A stretch of 64,000 nucleotides of DNA from Mesorhabditis belari (GCA_958450365.1 CAUEEP010000935.1:896501-960500), one strand, 5' to 3'; positions 11,134 to 23,211 are shown, counted from the stretch's first letter. Program-made: numbers and translations. Notes: generated by a model not told the origin, from the letters alone.

Positions 11134-12235
11134 ATTTTTCCTGCAATAATTTTCGCTAAAAGTACGGTAATTTTTCCATGCCCATCCCAATCCAATTCAA
11201 ATATTTGGATCAAAGAGCAAAGTGCCAAAAATTGTTATTCTTTCCATCCAAAAAAAAACGTTTCTTATTTCAACAGGAAATTCGTTAATTTCCCAAATGC
11301 TCTACTTCCGTTTTTCCCTTTCTTTTTCACCAAAAATCCTTTGCATCTCCCAAAATTTCCCTTCCAAACAGCTCATTTTACATGGGGTTTTTTTCAAAAT
11401 TGCCCACGAAAATTTGCTAAATTAGGCCTAATTTTTGAAGCTTTTGATAATTTTAGGCTTTTTGCAGTTAGGGGAAACATTTTCGTGCAAATTTTTTAAA
11501 CTTAGACTTAGACTTAAGACTTTTGCTTTTGCTAAAACTTAAGACTTTGAATGTTGCCGATTTTACAATTTTTTTCGGTTTGGATTATCTTTTTTTTTTG
11601 GTAAAATTTATAGAAAACATTGAAACATTTGGCATGTGATGTGGGGATTTCCTTTCAAGCTTTCGTGTTATACTATATTGAAATAAATTTAGGTGAAATG
11701 AATGAAATAAATGAATAAAAATGAGACATGTGACAGTGAAATGAAAGACGAATGACTATTTAAAGATTGAGAAGATTTCTATTTGAGCAGAATATTTTGC
11801 TAACCATGTACTTTGTGCTCAAAAATGTGGGCACCTTTCTGGCGCGCTTGAATCTCTGATTTTCTCGTAATTATCACTTTCTTTTACAAGAAATGAGAAT
11901 TGAGTACACCAGAAAGGGTGTGTTTACATTTTTTTCACGAAGAACTGCATCAAAAGCTAGCATTTCATCAGATTTCCTTTCAAAATCCACTCGATTTCCC
12001 TCATTTCTTTCAATATTTCAATATTTCAATATTTCAATATTTACTCATTGTTCCAATTCTCAAAACGAAATCTGATTCAATTTCTTTTTCTTATAAAGAT
12101 GATCGTTTTCAAATTTGCAAAGAAAAATCTGTTGGAATTTTTTTTTGCAAATGTCACGTTTGATTTCGATTGGATTGAGTCTAGGGAAAGCGATAGATTT
12201 TTCATTCTATTTTGATAAGAAAGACTATGACAAGT
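11134..12235. other. Intergenic; one short hairpin repeat
   Basis: No gene recognised. At about 11810-11930 GGGCACCTTTCTGG pairs with CCAGAAAGGGTGTG, a further hairpin family member. ATTTCAAT microsatellite-like DNA lies at 12010-12045. Confidence 0.5.
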
Positions 12236-12236
12236 A

Positions 12237-12422
12237 GTAGTACAAGGCATTAGTACAAGTACTATTGCCTAAACTAAAGTACAAGTACTATTGCCTTGTA
12301 GTACAAGTACTATTGCCTAGACTAAAGTACAAGTACTATTGCCTAGACTAAAGTACAAGTACTATTGCCTAAACTAAAGTACAAGTACGATTGCCTAAAC
12401 GAAAGTACAAGTACGATTGCCG
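12237..12422. repeat. 26-bp tandem repeat
   Basis: About six units of AAAGTACAAGTACTATTGCC plus CTAGACT or CTAAACT. The unit holds the palindrome GTACAAGTAC-like core. Confidence 0.85.
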
Positions 12423-13060
12423 GTCGTTTCTCTGACTCATTGACAAAATCTTCATTGATATCTTGATTAGATTTTGAGTTAAGTGTTCAATTACGGTCAG
12501 AAATTGAATAATCTTGTGCCAAAGATATGTAAAAATATCTCTATCTGCATCAAAAGTTCTTTGATAAAATCCCGACTCACAAATAAGCTTGGTTTATTCG
12601 TTTTCCCCTTTACATTTTTGGGGAATCATTTTTTTCACTCCCTTCAAGCCGAGCTCCCTTCAAGCCATCCACTTCTTTTTCTCTTCTTGTTCTCTTCTTT
12701 GTCTTCTTTTCCATCATTGCAACTCCTTCTTTTCCCAAATATGATGGGAAAAATCTGAAGAAGTCAGGGGGAAATCATCTGAAGGAAATCTGGGAAAAAA
12801 TGGATATGTTTCTCTCCGTAAAACACGAGATTTCTTCGTTTTTGGAGAAATCTGCAAAAATTTGTGTTCTTTGAGAGATTTTCGAGTTTTTTTTTCTTCA
12901 TCTTTGTCTTGTTTTTCATTAAACAAATCACATTTTTCTATTGAAAGACGAAAAAGATTTCACTTTGTCACTCTTCATTACTTTTTCTTTTCTTCTTTTC
13001 TTTTAACTTTTTCAATTCTTTATCATTATCCTCTTCTATACATAAAAAGGGAAATCTTAT
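12423..13060. other. Intergenic, no gene seen
   Basis: T- and C/T-rich sequence with short frames only. None shows splice continuity or family motifs. Confidence 0.4.
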
Positions 13061-13228
13061 TTATTTAGCTCTTTTAATGGTCAAGGAAACTTATCGAATC
13101 TCTTTGTTATTCATTTACATTCAACTTTAGCAACTATAAAATCAACAATTTTGTGTTTTGTGTTTTGAGTGGTGTCCCGGGTAATTATTGTGATTTTGTT
13201 TTGTCGCTATTCAACTGAATAAAACATA

Positions 13229-13516
13229 TACCGTATTTGTTCGAATAGAAGACCGGTTAAAGAATATGATCGCGTACTCCTGCGTAGCAGCCCTTTTTTA
13301 AATTTCTTTTCTGCATAAAAGCTTTCAATCAAGTGCTATAGGGCTGGAAAATAACTCAAAAATCTGTTAGCTCATGTGGTATTTTTGAGCCATTTTCCAG
13401 CTCTATAGCACTTCATTGAAAGCTTTTATGCGGAAAAGAAATTTTAAAAAGGGCTGCTACGCAGGAGTACGCGATCATACTCTTTACCCGGTCTTCTATT
13501 CGAAGAAATACGGTAT
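13229..13516. mobile_element. Palindromic element with TACCGTA ends (type C), in a duplicated flank
   Basis: A fold-back of 288 bp. The left end TACCGTATTTGTTCGAATAG and the right end TTCGAAGAAATACGGTA are inverted, and long arms include CTGCTACGCAGGAGTACGCG. It lies between two direct copies of about 90-100 bp of unique-looking sequence (about 13063-13152 and 13515-13622). Confidence 0.85.
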
Positions 13517-13865
13517 TTAGCTCTTTAATCTCTTTAACGGTCAAAGAAACTCTTATCGAATCTCTTTGTTATTCATTTACATTCAACTTTAGCTATAAAA
13601 TCAACTATAAAATCAACAATTGTTAAACAATAAACATCGAGTAAACTGAGATTCTTTTACTTTTACTTTTAACTTGAAGCTTTTACTTTTAAATCAATTC
13701 TAGATGGATACCAAAAATCTTCTCAAATCTTTTCTTGGCTATTTTCAATATTTTCAATTGTCCATTCCAAAATGAAAGCAAAATAATAAAAACAACATTT
13801 CTAAGTTTGAAAATTCTGAAGGCAAAGATATCCTACACTTTTTCGAAAAGATTTTCTGGATTTCA

Positions 13866-14022
13866 GCTTTGTGGGCTTTGTGCTGTGGGCTTTGTGCTGT
13901 GGGCTTTGTGCTGTGGGCTTTGTGCTGTGGGCTTTGTGCTGTGGGCTTTGTGCTGTGGGCTTTGTGCTGTGGGCTTTGTGCTGTGGGCTTTTTGCTGTGG
14001 GCTTTGTGCTGTGGGCTTTGTA
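13866..14022. repeat. 14-bp minisatellite (CTTTGTGCTGTGGG)
   Basis: About eleven nearly identical units. Long frames on both strands across it are artefacts of the repeat. Confidence 0.95.
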
Positions 14023-14112
14023 GATGGAGCTTTTTTTGTATCCCAGATGCAATCTGTTAATCTATTAATGTACCAAAAAGTGCACAAAGAGTTCACAATG
14101 GGAAATTGTATA

Positions 14113-14262
14113 AAGTTATCTTTAAAGTTATCTTTAAAGTTATCTCTAAACTTATCTTTAAAATTATCTTTAAAGCTATCTTTAAAGTTATCTCTAAACT
14201 TATCTTTAAACTCATCTTTAAAGTTATCTTTGAAGTTATCTTTAAACTTATCTTTAAAGGTT
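14113..14262. repeat. 12-bp minisatellite (TTATCTTTAAAG)
   Basis: About twelve units with AAAG/AAAC/AACT variation. It starts only about 90 bp after the preceding array. Confidence 0.95.
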
Positions 14263-15215
14263 AATCATCCCAATCAAAGAGCAAAGCCTCAAATTGTTAT
14301 TCTTTTCATCCAATCACATTTCCCATATCAATGTAAATGTACTCTCTTTTTTGTCGATCTACCAAAAAAGATCAAAGCCAAAGTTTTCTGAATGCAATTC
14401 CATTTGTGACTTCATTGACCAAGCCCCTTTCCCCTTTTCTTCTTTTTGTTCTTCTTCTCCGTGTACTTGTTGAAACATAATGAGATTTTTCTATCCATTC
14501 CCTTTTTTTTTCTTTTCTTTTTCATCACCCTTTTCCGGTGTTGCAAGAAAAAACAATCCGTGAATTTTCGTGTAAAATGACCTCTCGGCTTCCTCATTTC
14601 CATTTTTGGCTGTTTTATTTTGCGTTGAGTCTAGAAAACGTTGAGTCTTTCCTCAAATCTTAAAGCAATTCATGAAGTTATCCTGTTTTTGATCGCAAAC
14701 GATTCCTAATCGATTCCTAGTCGATTTCTCCAGCTTTCAACTATTCCAGGAGTTCCAGAATTCTCCAAATTTTCCACAGATCACCCCGGGAAACCTTCCG
14801 CCACACTTTATTCATTTTTTTCTTTTTTTTTTGTCTATTCTTTGCCTCTTTTTTCCCTTCAATTTGTCCTTTTCTTTGAAGAGTCCTTGAATTTTTTGTC
14901 CGGTTTAAGAATATTTTCATGAGCCTGGTCGGGCAAAGGAAAAAAAAAAACAAGTTCCTTATGGGGCCATCGTTCATTAAAACGTCATTCTATAAATCTT
15001 TTTTTTTTGCAAATTCTTACTCCTAATTTTGTGAGAAAATGCGGTAAATCTAAGGGAATTTTCCAAAAAAAGAAATTGATTATAATGAATAGACAAAAAA
15101 GATTACATAAAGTTTTAAATTACCAAGAAAGCCATTCAGATATCGATATAAGACTAATTTTCAGCCAAAGTTTTAGCTTTTTAAAAGTTATTCAGTTGGA
15201 ACTAGCGCAGATCAA
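14263..15215. other. Intergenic, no gene seen
   Basis: Low-complexity T-rich DNA with poly-A/T runs. No supported exon. Confidence 0.4.
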
Positions 15216-15221
15216 AAAAAC

Positions 15222-15292
15222 GTGCGCCACCGGGACTCGAACCCACGATCTTTCGCCTACCAAGCAACTGTGCTAACCACCACGCCAGACCA
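15222..15292 (-). tRNA. tRNA-like sequence, probably a pseudogene or SINE head
   Basis: Read on the minus strand it has an A-box-like GGCGTGGTGGTTAGCAC and a good T-arm/B-box GTGGGTTCGAGTCCC, then a run of seven T's (plus-strand A's at 15214-15220), a Pol III-type terminator. An anticodon arm with loop TTGGTAG (anticodon GGT) can be drawn with one mismatch. The acceptor ends do not pair well (the 3' side TGGCGCA has no matching 5' strand). That argues against a functional tRNA and for a tRNA-derived repeat. Confidence 0.45.
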
Positions 15293-15325
15293 CACTTCAT
15301 GGCTGTTGCCCCAGAGGGAGATAAG

Positions 15326-15621
15326 TATTTGGGGGTGGCTACTTTGCGTCAAATTTTTTGCGCAATTGGGTCATTTGCGCGACTCGCCATAACTTTCTTC
15401 TAAATCGGCCAAACTTTATGATTTTGGTGCCATTTTGTTACACTTGTTGAGATCTACAAAATGACACCAAAATCATATTGGCTTAGAAGACTTAGAAGGC
15501 TTAGAAAGACTTAGAACAAAGTTATGACGTGTTGCGCAAAAGACCTAGTTGCGCAAATGGCCCAGTTGCACAAAAGATTTAGCGCGAAGTAAGATTTAGC
15601 GTCGTAGCCACCCCCAAGTAT
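15326..15621. mobile_element. Palindromic MITE (TATTTGGGGGTGGCTAC ends)
   Basis: The left TATTTGGGGGTGGCTACT and right GTAGCCACCCCCAAGTA are inverted. The arms share TTGCGCAA and CATTTTGTTACAC/GTAGATCTACAAAATG-type sequence. No coding content. It sits next to the tRNA-like sequence. Confidence 0.8.
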
Positions 15622-15892
15622 TCAGTTGAATGAGAGCCTTTTCCAACAGCTATTCAGTTTTAAAATAAAACAAGAGAATCGTTCGATTCTTCCGTTCCAA
15701 CTATTCAATCTTTTGTCTTTCATTTATCATTCAAGAATCTCTTTTTTTCAATCACTTTCTTCCAATTAATCCAATTTTTTCCAATTCCAACCAATTCCAA
15801 CCATTTTTTTCCAATTCCAACCAAAGTTTTCCCGAATCATTTCTTTTTTTCACATCAAAATATGGAAAAATCTTTCTTTCAGTTGCCCAAAA

Positions 15893-18800
15893 ATGTCAAT
15901 GACCGGCGAGGATGCAATCGCGGGCTTTTTCCTTCTTTTATTCGGTCTTCTCGGCATTGTCCTCTACACAGCGATCACTTATTCCATGATTCGGATGTCA
16001 CACGAAATTGTCGGATTTCGGTAGAAATTTGAAAGAATTTTATAAATAAATGAAGAATCTTCTCAGATTTCTCATCTCACAAGCCATCTCCGATATTTTG
16101 TTGATGATCCAGGTATATTTTTCACCCTCAGCTTTCCCCATTTTCTCTCAAAAAAAAACCAATTGTCACAAAGTGTTCACAAATATTTTCCTCCCCAACT
16201 TTTTTTGGTCTCAAATTTCTTTTTTTTTCTAATCCATTCACACGCCGATTTTCTTCGTTTACTGAAATTTCAAACCTTTTTTGACGCAAATTTTTTCTGC
16301 TTTCAAAGGGAAAAGTTTGAAATTTTTGGGATGGATGAAAAGAGGAAATTTTTGATAAATTTAATGATAATGGAAAAGTATTTGAATCGTTTAGATTTAG
16401 TTTAGAATAGTTTAGAATGGTTTAGATAAATTTAATGATAATGGAAAACAATTTGAATTGTTTAGATCTAGTTTAGATCTAGTTTAGAATAGTTTAGATA
16501 AATTTAATGATAATGGAAAAGCAATTTAACATTGTTTTAAAAGCTTTCAACAAGATTTAAGCAAAGAAAATGCAAAATCGAATTTTTTTAGTTCGGTGTT
16601 TGGCCGGGTTTGGTGATTTTGTGTCAAAATGAGATGATTCCCGAATCGTGGAGATGGCATTTGCATGTTTATCTCGATTTCACATGGTTTGTTTGCTAGT
16701 GATCGAGTATTGATGCTAATAGAAGCGAAATGCGCTTCGATTTTTCAATCATTCCACAAAATTGTTTTCTATTAGGTTGTTCGGGATATAAACAAGCGTT
16801 ACTAAACTTATTGTTGTAAGGAAAACTTTTAAAATATGTCTTTCTGTATTTAAAAGTACGTTATCTTGTGTATATTTGGAATCTTTTTAAATGGATAATT
16901 TCTTATTTTTAAGATCTTTTTTTCTTGCTTTAGATGACCGACTTCAAAAATTTAGATGACTTTAGATGACCGACTTCAAGTTCGCGTCTTGTCCTACTTT
17001 ACGACTTCAAATTGGGCAAAGGAATCAAATAGGAACCAAATAGGAATCGCGGAATCCCATCGAGATTTGGTCAAAGCATTTGGGAATGATTTTCAAAAGC
17101 CGAAAGTTCGAAAGTCGATGCCGAACCTGCTTCCAACGCTTTCGGAATGGTGATGAAAGTCCCGAGGATCATGAACACTCTCGTCGACCTCAAGCGGTAG
17201 ACAACGATACTTTGAGGGCTGCAATCGAATCGGATCCATGTCAAATGATGCTCAACAGTTTCTATGTTCAAATTCTACTATTGATGAGCATCTCCACGCC
17301 ATTGGAAAGACGATTAGATGCGGGAAATGGCTTCCTCGCGAGTTAAGCAGTGCAAACAAGGCTTCATGGGTCGCTATTGCCGGAATTCTCATCCGCCATG
17401 CTAAAGATCATGGCTTTTTGATTCTCTCATTACTGGAGATGGGAAGTGGATCTATTTCGATAATACTATTCGAAAACAGAAATGACTAGGACCAGGAGAA
17501 CAGTTTCTATGTTCAAATTCTACTCCACGCCATTGGAAAGGGGATTAGATGCGGATGCGCATCAGATGCGGGAAATGGCTCCCTCACGAGTTAAGCAGTG
17601 CAAACGCTCGTTTATATCCGAACAATCTAATATTTACCGAACAACCGAACAACCTAAGTATTAAGATAAATTGGGTAATCAAAACGGTAAATACGACAGA
17701 AACTTGGCTACGAAAGAAACAATAAATTCTTCAAGAATAAGGTACAGTAAAAATCTAAATAAACCTCAAAATTCTTCTTTAAATATAGCAAATAAATCAA
17801 TTTCTTTTTTGTTTATTTTCTGTGTGATAAAGCTTAGAAAATTTTATCTTTATGTAGCAAGAAGACTTGAAAAACATTGAAAAAAAAACAGAAATCACTT
17901 GATAAAATCTCGTTCTTTCGTTCTACACCTATTGTCAATTAAATCAACAAATGAATAGCTCTATTATCTAAATATATTTGGATATTATGATTCAATTAAA
18001 AACAAATCTAATCCAACATTTCCAGGTGGGCTATGGTGTATCATTATTCAATTGTTGCTTGGTCTCGTCTCGCCGCCGTTCAATGGCCAAATTGGTTTAG
18101 AACACTTCAAAATGGTTAGTGATTTGAGTTTAAAGTATTTGAGTTGTTTCAAAAAAAATATATATATATAATATAATGAATTTCCAGGCACTTGTGTATT
18201 GATTTGTCTCTCGGCTTGGTTTTTGGGTCTTGTTCAGAGTCTCGTCGAACATCAGGTAAAAATTTGAGCTTTATTTTTTAGATTTTGAAAGCATTTCAAA
18301 TTTAGTTTCAATGGTTTGAGCCACTTTTCTATAATCCGAAACGATATGGAATGGATGCCGATTGGAATCGATATGTCAATGGTTTGTAAAAGAGAAAACA
18401 AAGCACTTTCGGGTAATCGCTTTCTAAAACGCCCCCCCAAACGGACAGCCCAATCTACCAGCTGACCGATTGGCTTGCGTCCTTGTCTTTAAAACGAACA
18501 GCCATAGTCGGGCAGGCAAGTTCGACCCCCGCTCGAACTAGTTGTTTTGCCTTTTTCATAAAAAATTTTGATTCTTTGGAATGGATGCCGATTGGAATAT
18601 GTCAATGGTTTGTAAGAAAAGAGAAAACAAAGCGTGTTCCTTTCCAGTAATCGCTTTCTAAAACGCCCTCCAAACCGACCGCTTTCTCTACCGGCTGGCT
18701 TGCGGCTGGCGGCTGGCTTGCGGCTGGCGGCTGGCTTGCGGCTGGCGGCTGGCTTGCGGCTGGCGGCTGGCTTGCGGCTGGCGGCTGGCTTGCGGCTGGC

Positions 18801-21800
18801 GGCTGGCTTGCGGCTGGCGGCTGGCTTGCGGCTGGCGGCTGGCTTGCGGCTGGCGGCTGGCTTGCGGCTGGCGGCTGGCTTGCGTCCTTGTCTCTAAACC
18901 AAACAGCCATAGTCGGGCCGGCAGGTTCGACCCCCGCTCGAGCTTGCCTTTTTCATAAAAAATTTTGATTCTTTGCTAGATCGATTCAGAGGGTTTTAGT
19001 TAGCAGTTATTAAAATTATTAGCTTTTAAAAGCATAGAAAGCTGCTTGCACAATTGAAAAAGCACAGAATACGATTACTTGAGACAAAAAAGATTGGCAT
19101 TATAGAAAAAATTGAATAACATTAGAGAAGAATAAAAAAAATAGCATTTAAAGCATTCAATCGTGAATATATTGTCAATTTTAGGTGGAACATCCTCTTA
19201 CTATATGGCTTTGAATATTGCTTTAATGGTGATTCCATTTCCATTTTATGCAATCGCATTGGCTGTTCTCTTTAAAAGGCAACGAAAAAGGATTGTCGGT
19301 GAGTTTTTGAGAGAAAACAAAGCGTGTTCCTTTTGAAGAAATTAAATGAGATTTGAAATGAAGAAGTTGATTGATAAGGTTGAGACTGAAATTCCTCAAC
19401 AAACAAACAAAAAACCAAGCATTTTGGATTCTGTTATTGACAGGAATAAGACAGGAAATGGATGGACTGGATTACTGAAATGGGCATTGTTTCTTGTTTC
19501 AGCTAGTATCTTTAATCGATAGTTCGATTAAATTATTGATTTCATTTTGGATTAGTTTAAAATTAGTAGGGTTTTGCTAATTTGCTTACAGAAACTTTCA
19601 ATTTTTCTACAGACGAGAAGATACCAGACGGAAGCTAGTAAACCTGTAGTCTGTAGGTCTGTAGAAAACCCTACTAAGTCTGTAGGAAACCCTACTAAGT
19701 CTGTAGAAAACCCTACTAATACAAGCAAATTAGTAGACTAAACAAAAACAGAGCGAAAAGTATAGAGATTACTTTAAAGTGCCAATTTTGTTATTAAAAG
19801 TGTTTCTTTTAATAACAAATCTTTCCCTTAATCATTCTTTTTGCGAACCGTATTAGTAGGGTTTGGAAACGTCTGTAGGAAACCCTACTCCTACTAATAC
19901 GTTTTGGAACCGTATTAGTAGGGTTTCCTATAGACGAGAAGATACCAGCTTCCGTCTGGTATCTTCTCGTCTGTAGAAAAATTGAAAGTTTCTGTAAACG
20001 AATTAGATCTTATTGCCATTTCAAATCTGCTCTATATTTAAATCTTTTTCTACCTGTGTTTCCTAACTTTAGTTTTACTGTACTATTTTCTAGTTCGATT
20101 TTCTAGTTTAGACTTTTCTAGTTTCTAGCTTTTCTCCTTTACTTTACTATCTTCTAGTTCTAGTTTTTTAGTTTTCTTTCTTTTTTTTGTGAAAGTATTG
20201 TAGCAATATGTTATCTGCGTCTATGATTCGCGGATTCGCTTCTATTCGCCCCCTGAGTTAAAGTACCGTAAATATTGTAATAGTGCAGAGTGTTGCGTAG
20301 TCTAGCTTTGAGCGCTTTTTTTCTCGACACTGGTTTATGCTACAATGCGCGCTTAGGTATCAAAAAATAGCCCTGAATTTCAGCTATTTTTTGATACTAA
20401 AGACGCATTTTTTGAAAGTACGGGCGCTTTGAAAAAAATGAAATACTAAAAATACTAAAAAACTTTTGCGACTACGCGACTGTACTTTCAAAAAATGCGT
20501 CTTTAGTATCAAAAAATAGCTGAAATTCAGGGCTATTTTTTGATACCTAAGCGCGCATTGTAGCATAAACCAGTATCGAGAAAAACTCGTTCAAAGCTAG
20601 ACTACGCAACACTCCGCACCGTCATTGTGGGGGTGGGGTACTATTAAAGTATTTACGGTATATATATTATATTTCAAAGCTAAATTGAAAATATTCATGA
20701 TTCTTGGCTGAAAACACTATCTGATACTGTAGTTTTGGTACCGTATTCTCTCTAATAGTAGTGCACCCTGAGCGTCGCCTAAATTCCTCGAAATCTCGAG
20801 AACCGCTTATCAGAATCTATCGATGTGGGGTCGGAAAATGTAGCTCACGATGAGATCTAGTGAGGGATTAGAGTGTTGAGCTTCTGCAAAAGCTTGGGAA
20901 CGATAAAATAGTCACCAACTCGGCTCGACGGGGTGCACTACTATTAGAGAAAATACGGTATTTAGTATCCGGTAGTGGATTCTAATCTAGTTTAAGATCT
21001 AATTCCGATTTTGAGATAGAATATTATGATTTTTTAAAGTAGTTTGAGCAAAGATAAACCATTTAATAACAAAGATAAACCTAAAATAAGTATCAAAGCT
21101 AAGATTACAATATTTTCCCTACATTAACATTGCAATAATACAATACATTAGCATTGAAACGTTTCCCTTTTGTTCCAGATCTCAAAACACGTCCCCCAAA
21201 TGGTCGTTCTCCATCATTGACTCCAATGGCCTTTGCTGCTCAAAGACAACTCTCAATCGAGACTCGTTTACTCATTCCTTGCATCTGCAATACAATTCTT
21301 TTCGTCGTCGGACAGGTTTGCTAAATTGTTGATTAAAAAATAGTAAAAAAATCATTAAAGGTAAAGCAAAAGATGATTCAAAATCATTTAAAATCATTCA
21401 AAGTCATTCAAAATCAATCAAAATCATTCAAAGTCATTCAAAGTCATTCAAAATCATTCAAAATCATTTCCTTTCAAGGTATTTATTGCCGTTTGTTCTA
21501 AACATGGCAAATGGATGAACTGGGCTGTGATGATCGTTTTCTCAGCAAATTCAATTGCAAATCCCATTCTATATCTTTTCTTCAGGTTTGTATTTTTTGA
21601 AAAAAAAGATAGAATCTATTTGTTTCCAGTAGTGTCATCCGTAAACATGTTCTATTCGATTGTCAAAATCGTTTCTCTTTATCAGCAATCTATCAAGATT
21701 ACGAATATCGATCATCACTGTCACAGGTGGGGGAAATCGATGATCGTGTAAAAATTACGTTATAAAGATTACTTTATAAAGATTACTTTATAAAGGCTAC

Positions 21801-22026
21801 GTTATAAAGGCTACGTTCTAAAGGCTACGTTATAAAGACTACGTTCGTTAGATTACGTTATAAAGATTACGTTATAAAGATTACTTTATAAAGATTACGA
21901 TTGTCAAAAACAACAAAAAAAGTGATCTTTCAGCATCGTCAAAGTCTTTTGAAAGCTCGAGACACGACAATTTCTTCGGATCTCAATCGAATTGGAGGAT
22001 ATCCAAAAGCGAGCATTTCAGCTTGA
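15893..22026 (+). CDS. Seven-transmembrane receptor, Srx-like chemoreceptor
   Basis: This is a nematode G-protein-coupled receptor of about 355 aa, probably chemosensory. Eleven exons fit in phase: 15893-16020, 16067-16112, 16592-16686, 18026-18115, 18188-18255, 18306-18381, 19185-19298, 21179-21315, 21479-21585, 21630-21726 and 21934-22026. A TTTCAG lies ten bases before the ATG. Hydrophobic segments include AGFFLLLFGLLGIVLYTAIT, FLISQAISDILLMIQ, a TM4-like CVLICLSAWFLGLVQ, IALMVIPFPFYAIALAVLF and a TM7 with SANSIANPILYLFF. The DRY-equivalent region reads AWSRLAAVQWPNW, similar to the NR-x-x-AV-x-x-P of Srx receptors. The exon 9 acceptor is AAG, which is unusual. The introns are inflated by a dead mariner (intron 3), a duplicated exon end with minisatellite (intron 6) and three fold-back elements (intron 7). 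7TM identity is firm; the Srx subclass is inferred. Confidence 0.8.
16775..17654 (+). pseudogene. Decayed mariner in receptor intron 3
   Basis: Ends GGTTGTTCGG and CCGAACAACC are inverted and flanked by TA (16773-16774, 17655-17656). Broken frames retain mariner-like pieces, for example FQRFRNGDESPEDHEHSRRP and IGKTIRCGKWLPRELSSANK, clearly related to the intact transposase at 4252-5259. There are frameshifts, an internal duplication of the CCACGCCATTGGAAAG stretch, and no catalytic C-terminal half. Length is 880 bp against about 1250 for an intact copy. Confidence 0.9.
18306..18950. repeat. Duplicated exon end plus tRNA-like insert, second copy with 18-bp minisatellite
   Basis: The 3' end of receptor exon 6 and following intron (GGAATGGATGCCGATTGGAAT, then a GTCAATGGTTTGTAA segment and AATCGCTTTCTAAAACGCCC) occurs at about 18348-18430 and again at about 18579-18668. 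Both copies lead into a unit ending in AGTTCGACCCCCGCTCGA or GGTTCGACCCCCGCTCGA, a B-box-like match. In the second copy, 18694-18885 is an array of about ten 18-bp units (GGCTTGCGGCTGGCGGCT) that is single-copy in the first. Confidence 0.8.
19560..20000. mobile_element. Fold-back element in receptor intron 7
   Basis: The arms share CAGAAACTTTCAATTTTTCT, ACGAGAAGATACCAGACGGA and TAGTAGGGTTT in inverted order. The interior holds direct repeats of GTCTGTAGAAAACCCTACTA. Confidence 0.75.
20264..20660. mobile_element. TACCGTA palindromic element type A, copy 1 (full length)
   Basis: Ends TACCGTAAATATTGTAATAG and CTATTAAAGTATTTACGGTA are inverted, and the arms pair over about 190 bp (TTTATGCTACAATGCGCGCT and complement). 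It appears to be the fullest copy; related copies lie at 29644, 32113 and 55183. It lies in receptor intron 7. Confidence 0.85.
20739..20960. mobile_element. TACCGTA palindromic element type D
   Basis: Inverted ends TACCGTATTCTCTCTAATAG and CTATTAGAGAAAATACGGTA continue into GTGCACCC/GGGTGCAC. The length is 222 bp and it is non-coding. It lies in receptor intron 7, about 80 bp from the type A copy. Confidence 0.85.
21365..21475. repeat. 10-bp tandem repeat (AAAATCATTC)
   Basis: Tandem AAAATCATTC/AAAGTCATTC units occupying the short intron before receptor exon 9. They run up to the AAG acceptor. Confidence 0.85.
21757..21900. repeat. About 15-bp tandem repeat (ATTACTTTATAAAG)
   Basis: Units of GATTACTTTATAAA and GGCTACGTTATAAA fill most of the last receptor intron. 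Confidence 0.85.
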
Positions 22027-22599
22027 TAAATTACAGCTTGATGACTGAAATTAACTGAAATCCTCAACTCTTACAAACCCTTTTGATCTCTTTATCAATC
22101 ATCTCTTTTTTGTTGATCTTTCTAAAAGCTTTCTAAAATGTGTCCACTTTTCGAAGGTATCATAATCTTGCTTTTAGTTATCTAATCGATTTATTATCTT
22201 TATCTAATCGATCTTTTTTAGTCACAGAATCAGATCAAAATAGATTAATTGGATAAAAACGAGGAAAGGTTACGTTAATTTACAAAGTTACAAAAGTTGA
22301 TACATTTTAGAAAAAGCAGTGAAATCTTCTATGAACTGATTTCTTTTCTTGATTTTTGATCTTGAGGCCAATTTAATGTTGAAACGGGCTATTTTTCTTT
22401 TTCTTTTGTATAACATTTTCCCTTAAAAGTGTCATTTATTGCGTATCATCGTTTTCTGTGGATTTTTGGTGAAAACCGGTGTTTTTTTTTGTGATTGTAT
22501 ATGAAAGAAAATTTGTGAATTTGAATTTGAAATAAAACTGGAAATATGTGATTTAATAAAGATTTAAACGTGACGACACACAAGAAAAGGAAAGAGTGG
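22027..22599. other. 3' flank of the receptor gene, no further gene seen
   Basis: AT-rich sequence. AATAAA-like hexamers occur near 22533 and 22555. No exon supported. Confidence 0.4.
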
Positions 22600-22823
22600 T
22601 GAGCTAGACGAGCTAAATGAGCTAGACGAGCTAAATGAGCTAGACGAGCTAAATGAGCTAGACGAGCTAAATGAGCTAGACGAGCTAAATGAGCTAGACG
22701 AGCTAAATGAGCTAGACGAGCCAAATGAGCTAGACGAGCCAAATGAGCTAGACGAGCCAAATGAGCTAGACGAGCCAAATGAGCTAGACGAGCTAAACGA
22801 GCTAGACAAGCTAAACGAGCTAG
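22600..22823. repeat. 18-bp minisatellite (GAGCTAGACGAGCTAAAT)
   Basis: About twelve units. Unit length divisible by three creates long spurious frames rich in Ala-Arg-Leu and Ser on the minus strand. Confidence 0.95.
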
Positions 22824-23211
22824 ATGTAAGAAATATATGTTGATGCTTTGATCTATATAATTTCTTGTGAGACCGTGTCTCGGTGTGGTTCAATGGTGGT
22901 CTTCTTGAAAACGTAATAATTTATCCAACTTTCCCTTATTAGGGCAATTTCGCTCAAACTAGAGCAACTTGGCACTATCACAATTAACTCAACACTTGAA
23001 TGTGAAAGAAGAATGATAAAGCACAAAAAAGGAGAACAACAAACTCACTCGAAAGCAAAACTTAAATAATGGGTTTTTTAAACATACGAGCTACAACAAC
23101 CGGACAGCTGAATATCATTTAGTGACTGACTACGGTAGTTTATCCACCAACTTTGAACTTTAACTTGTATTGAATTTTTGACTAACTGCAGAGCAGTGGC
23201 AATTCGCCACA

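Noticed and set aside
13735..14391. A 218-codon plus frame with Cys/Gly/Leu and Leu/Ser repeats
   Set aside because: It is generated by two adjacent minisatellites (14-bp and 12-bp units) plus low-complexity flanks; frames are open on the other strand as well.
18602..18910. Repeats reading AASQPP on the minus strand, resembling a Pro-rich antifreeze- or mucin-like protein
   Set aside because: Produced by an 18-bp minisatellite inside a receptor intron.
22446..22893. Long minus frames of Ala-Arg-Leu-Ala-His-Leu and Ser-Phe repeats
   Set aside because: The 18-bp repeat unit is divisible by three, so all frames without stops remain open; no coding evidence outside the array.
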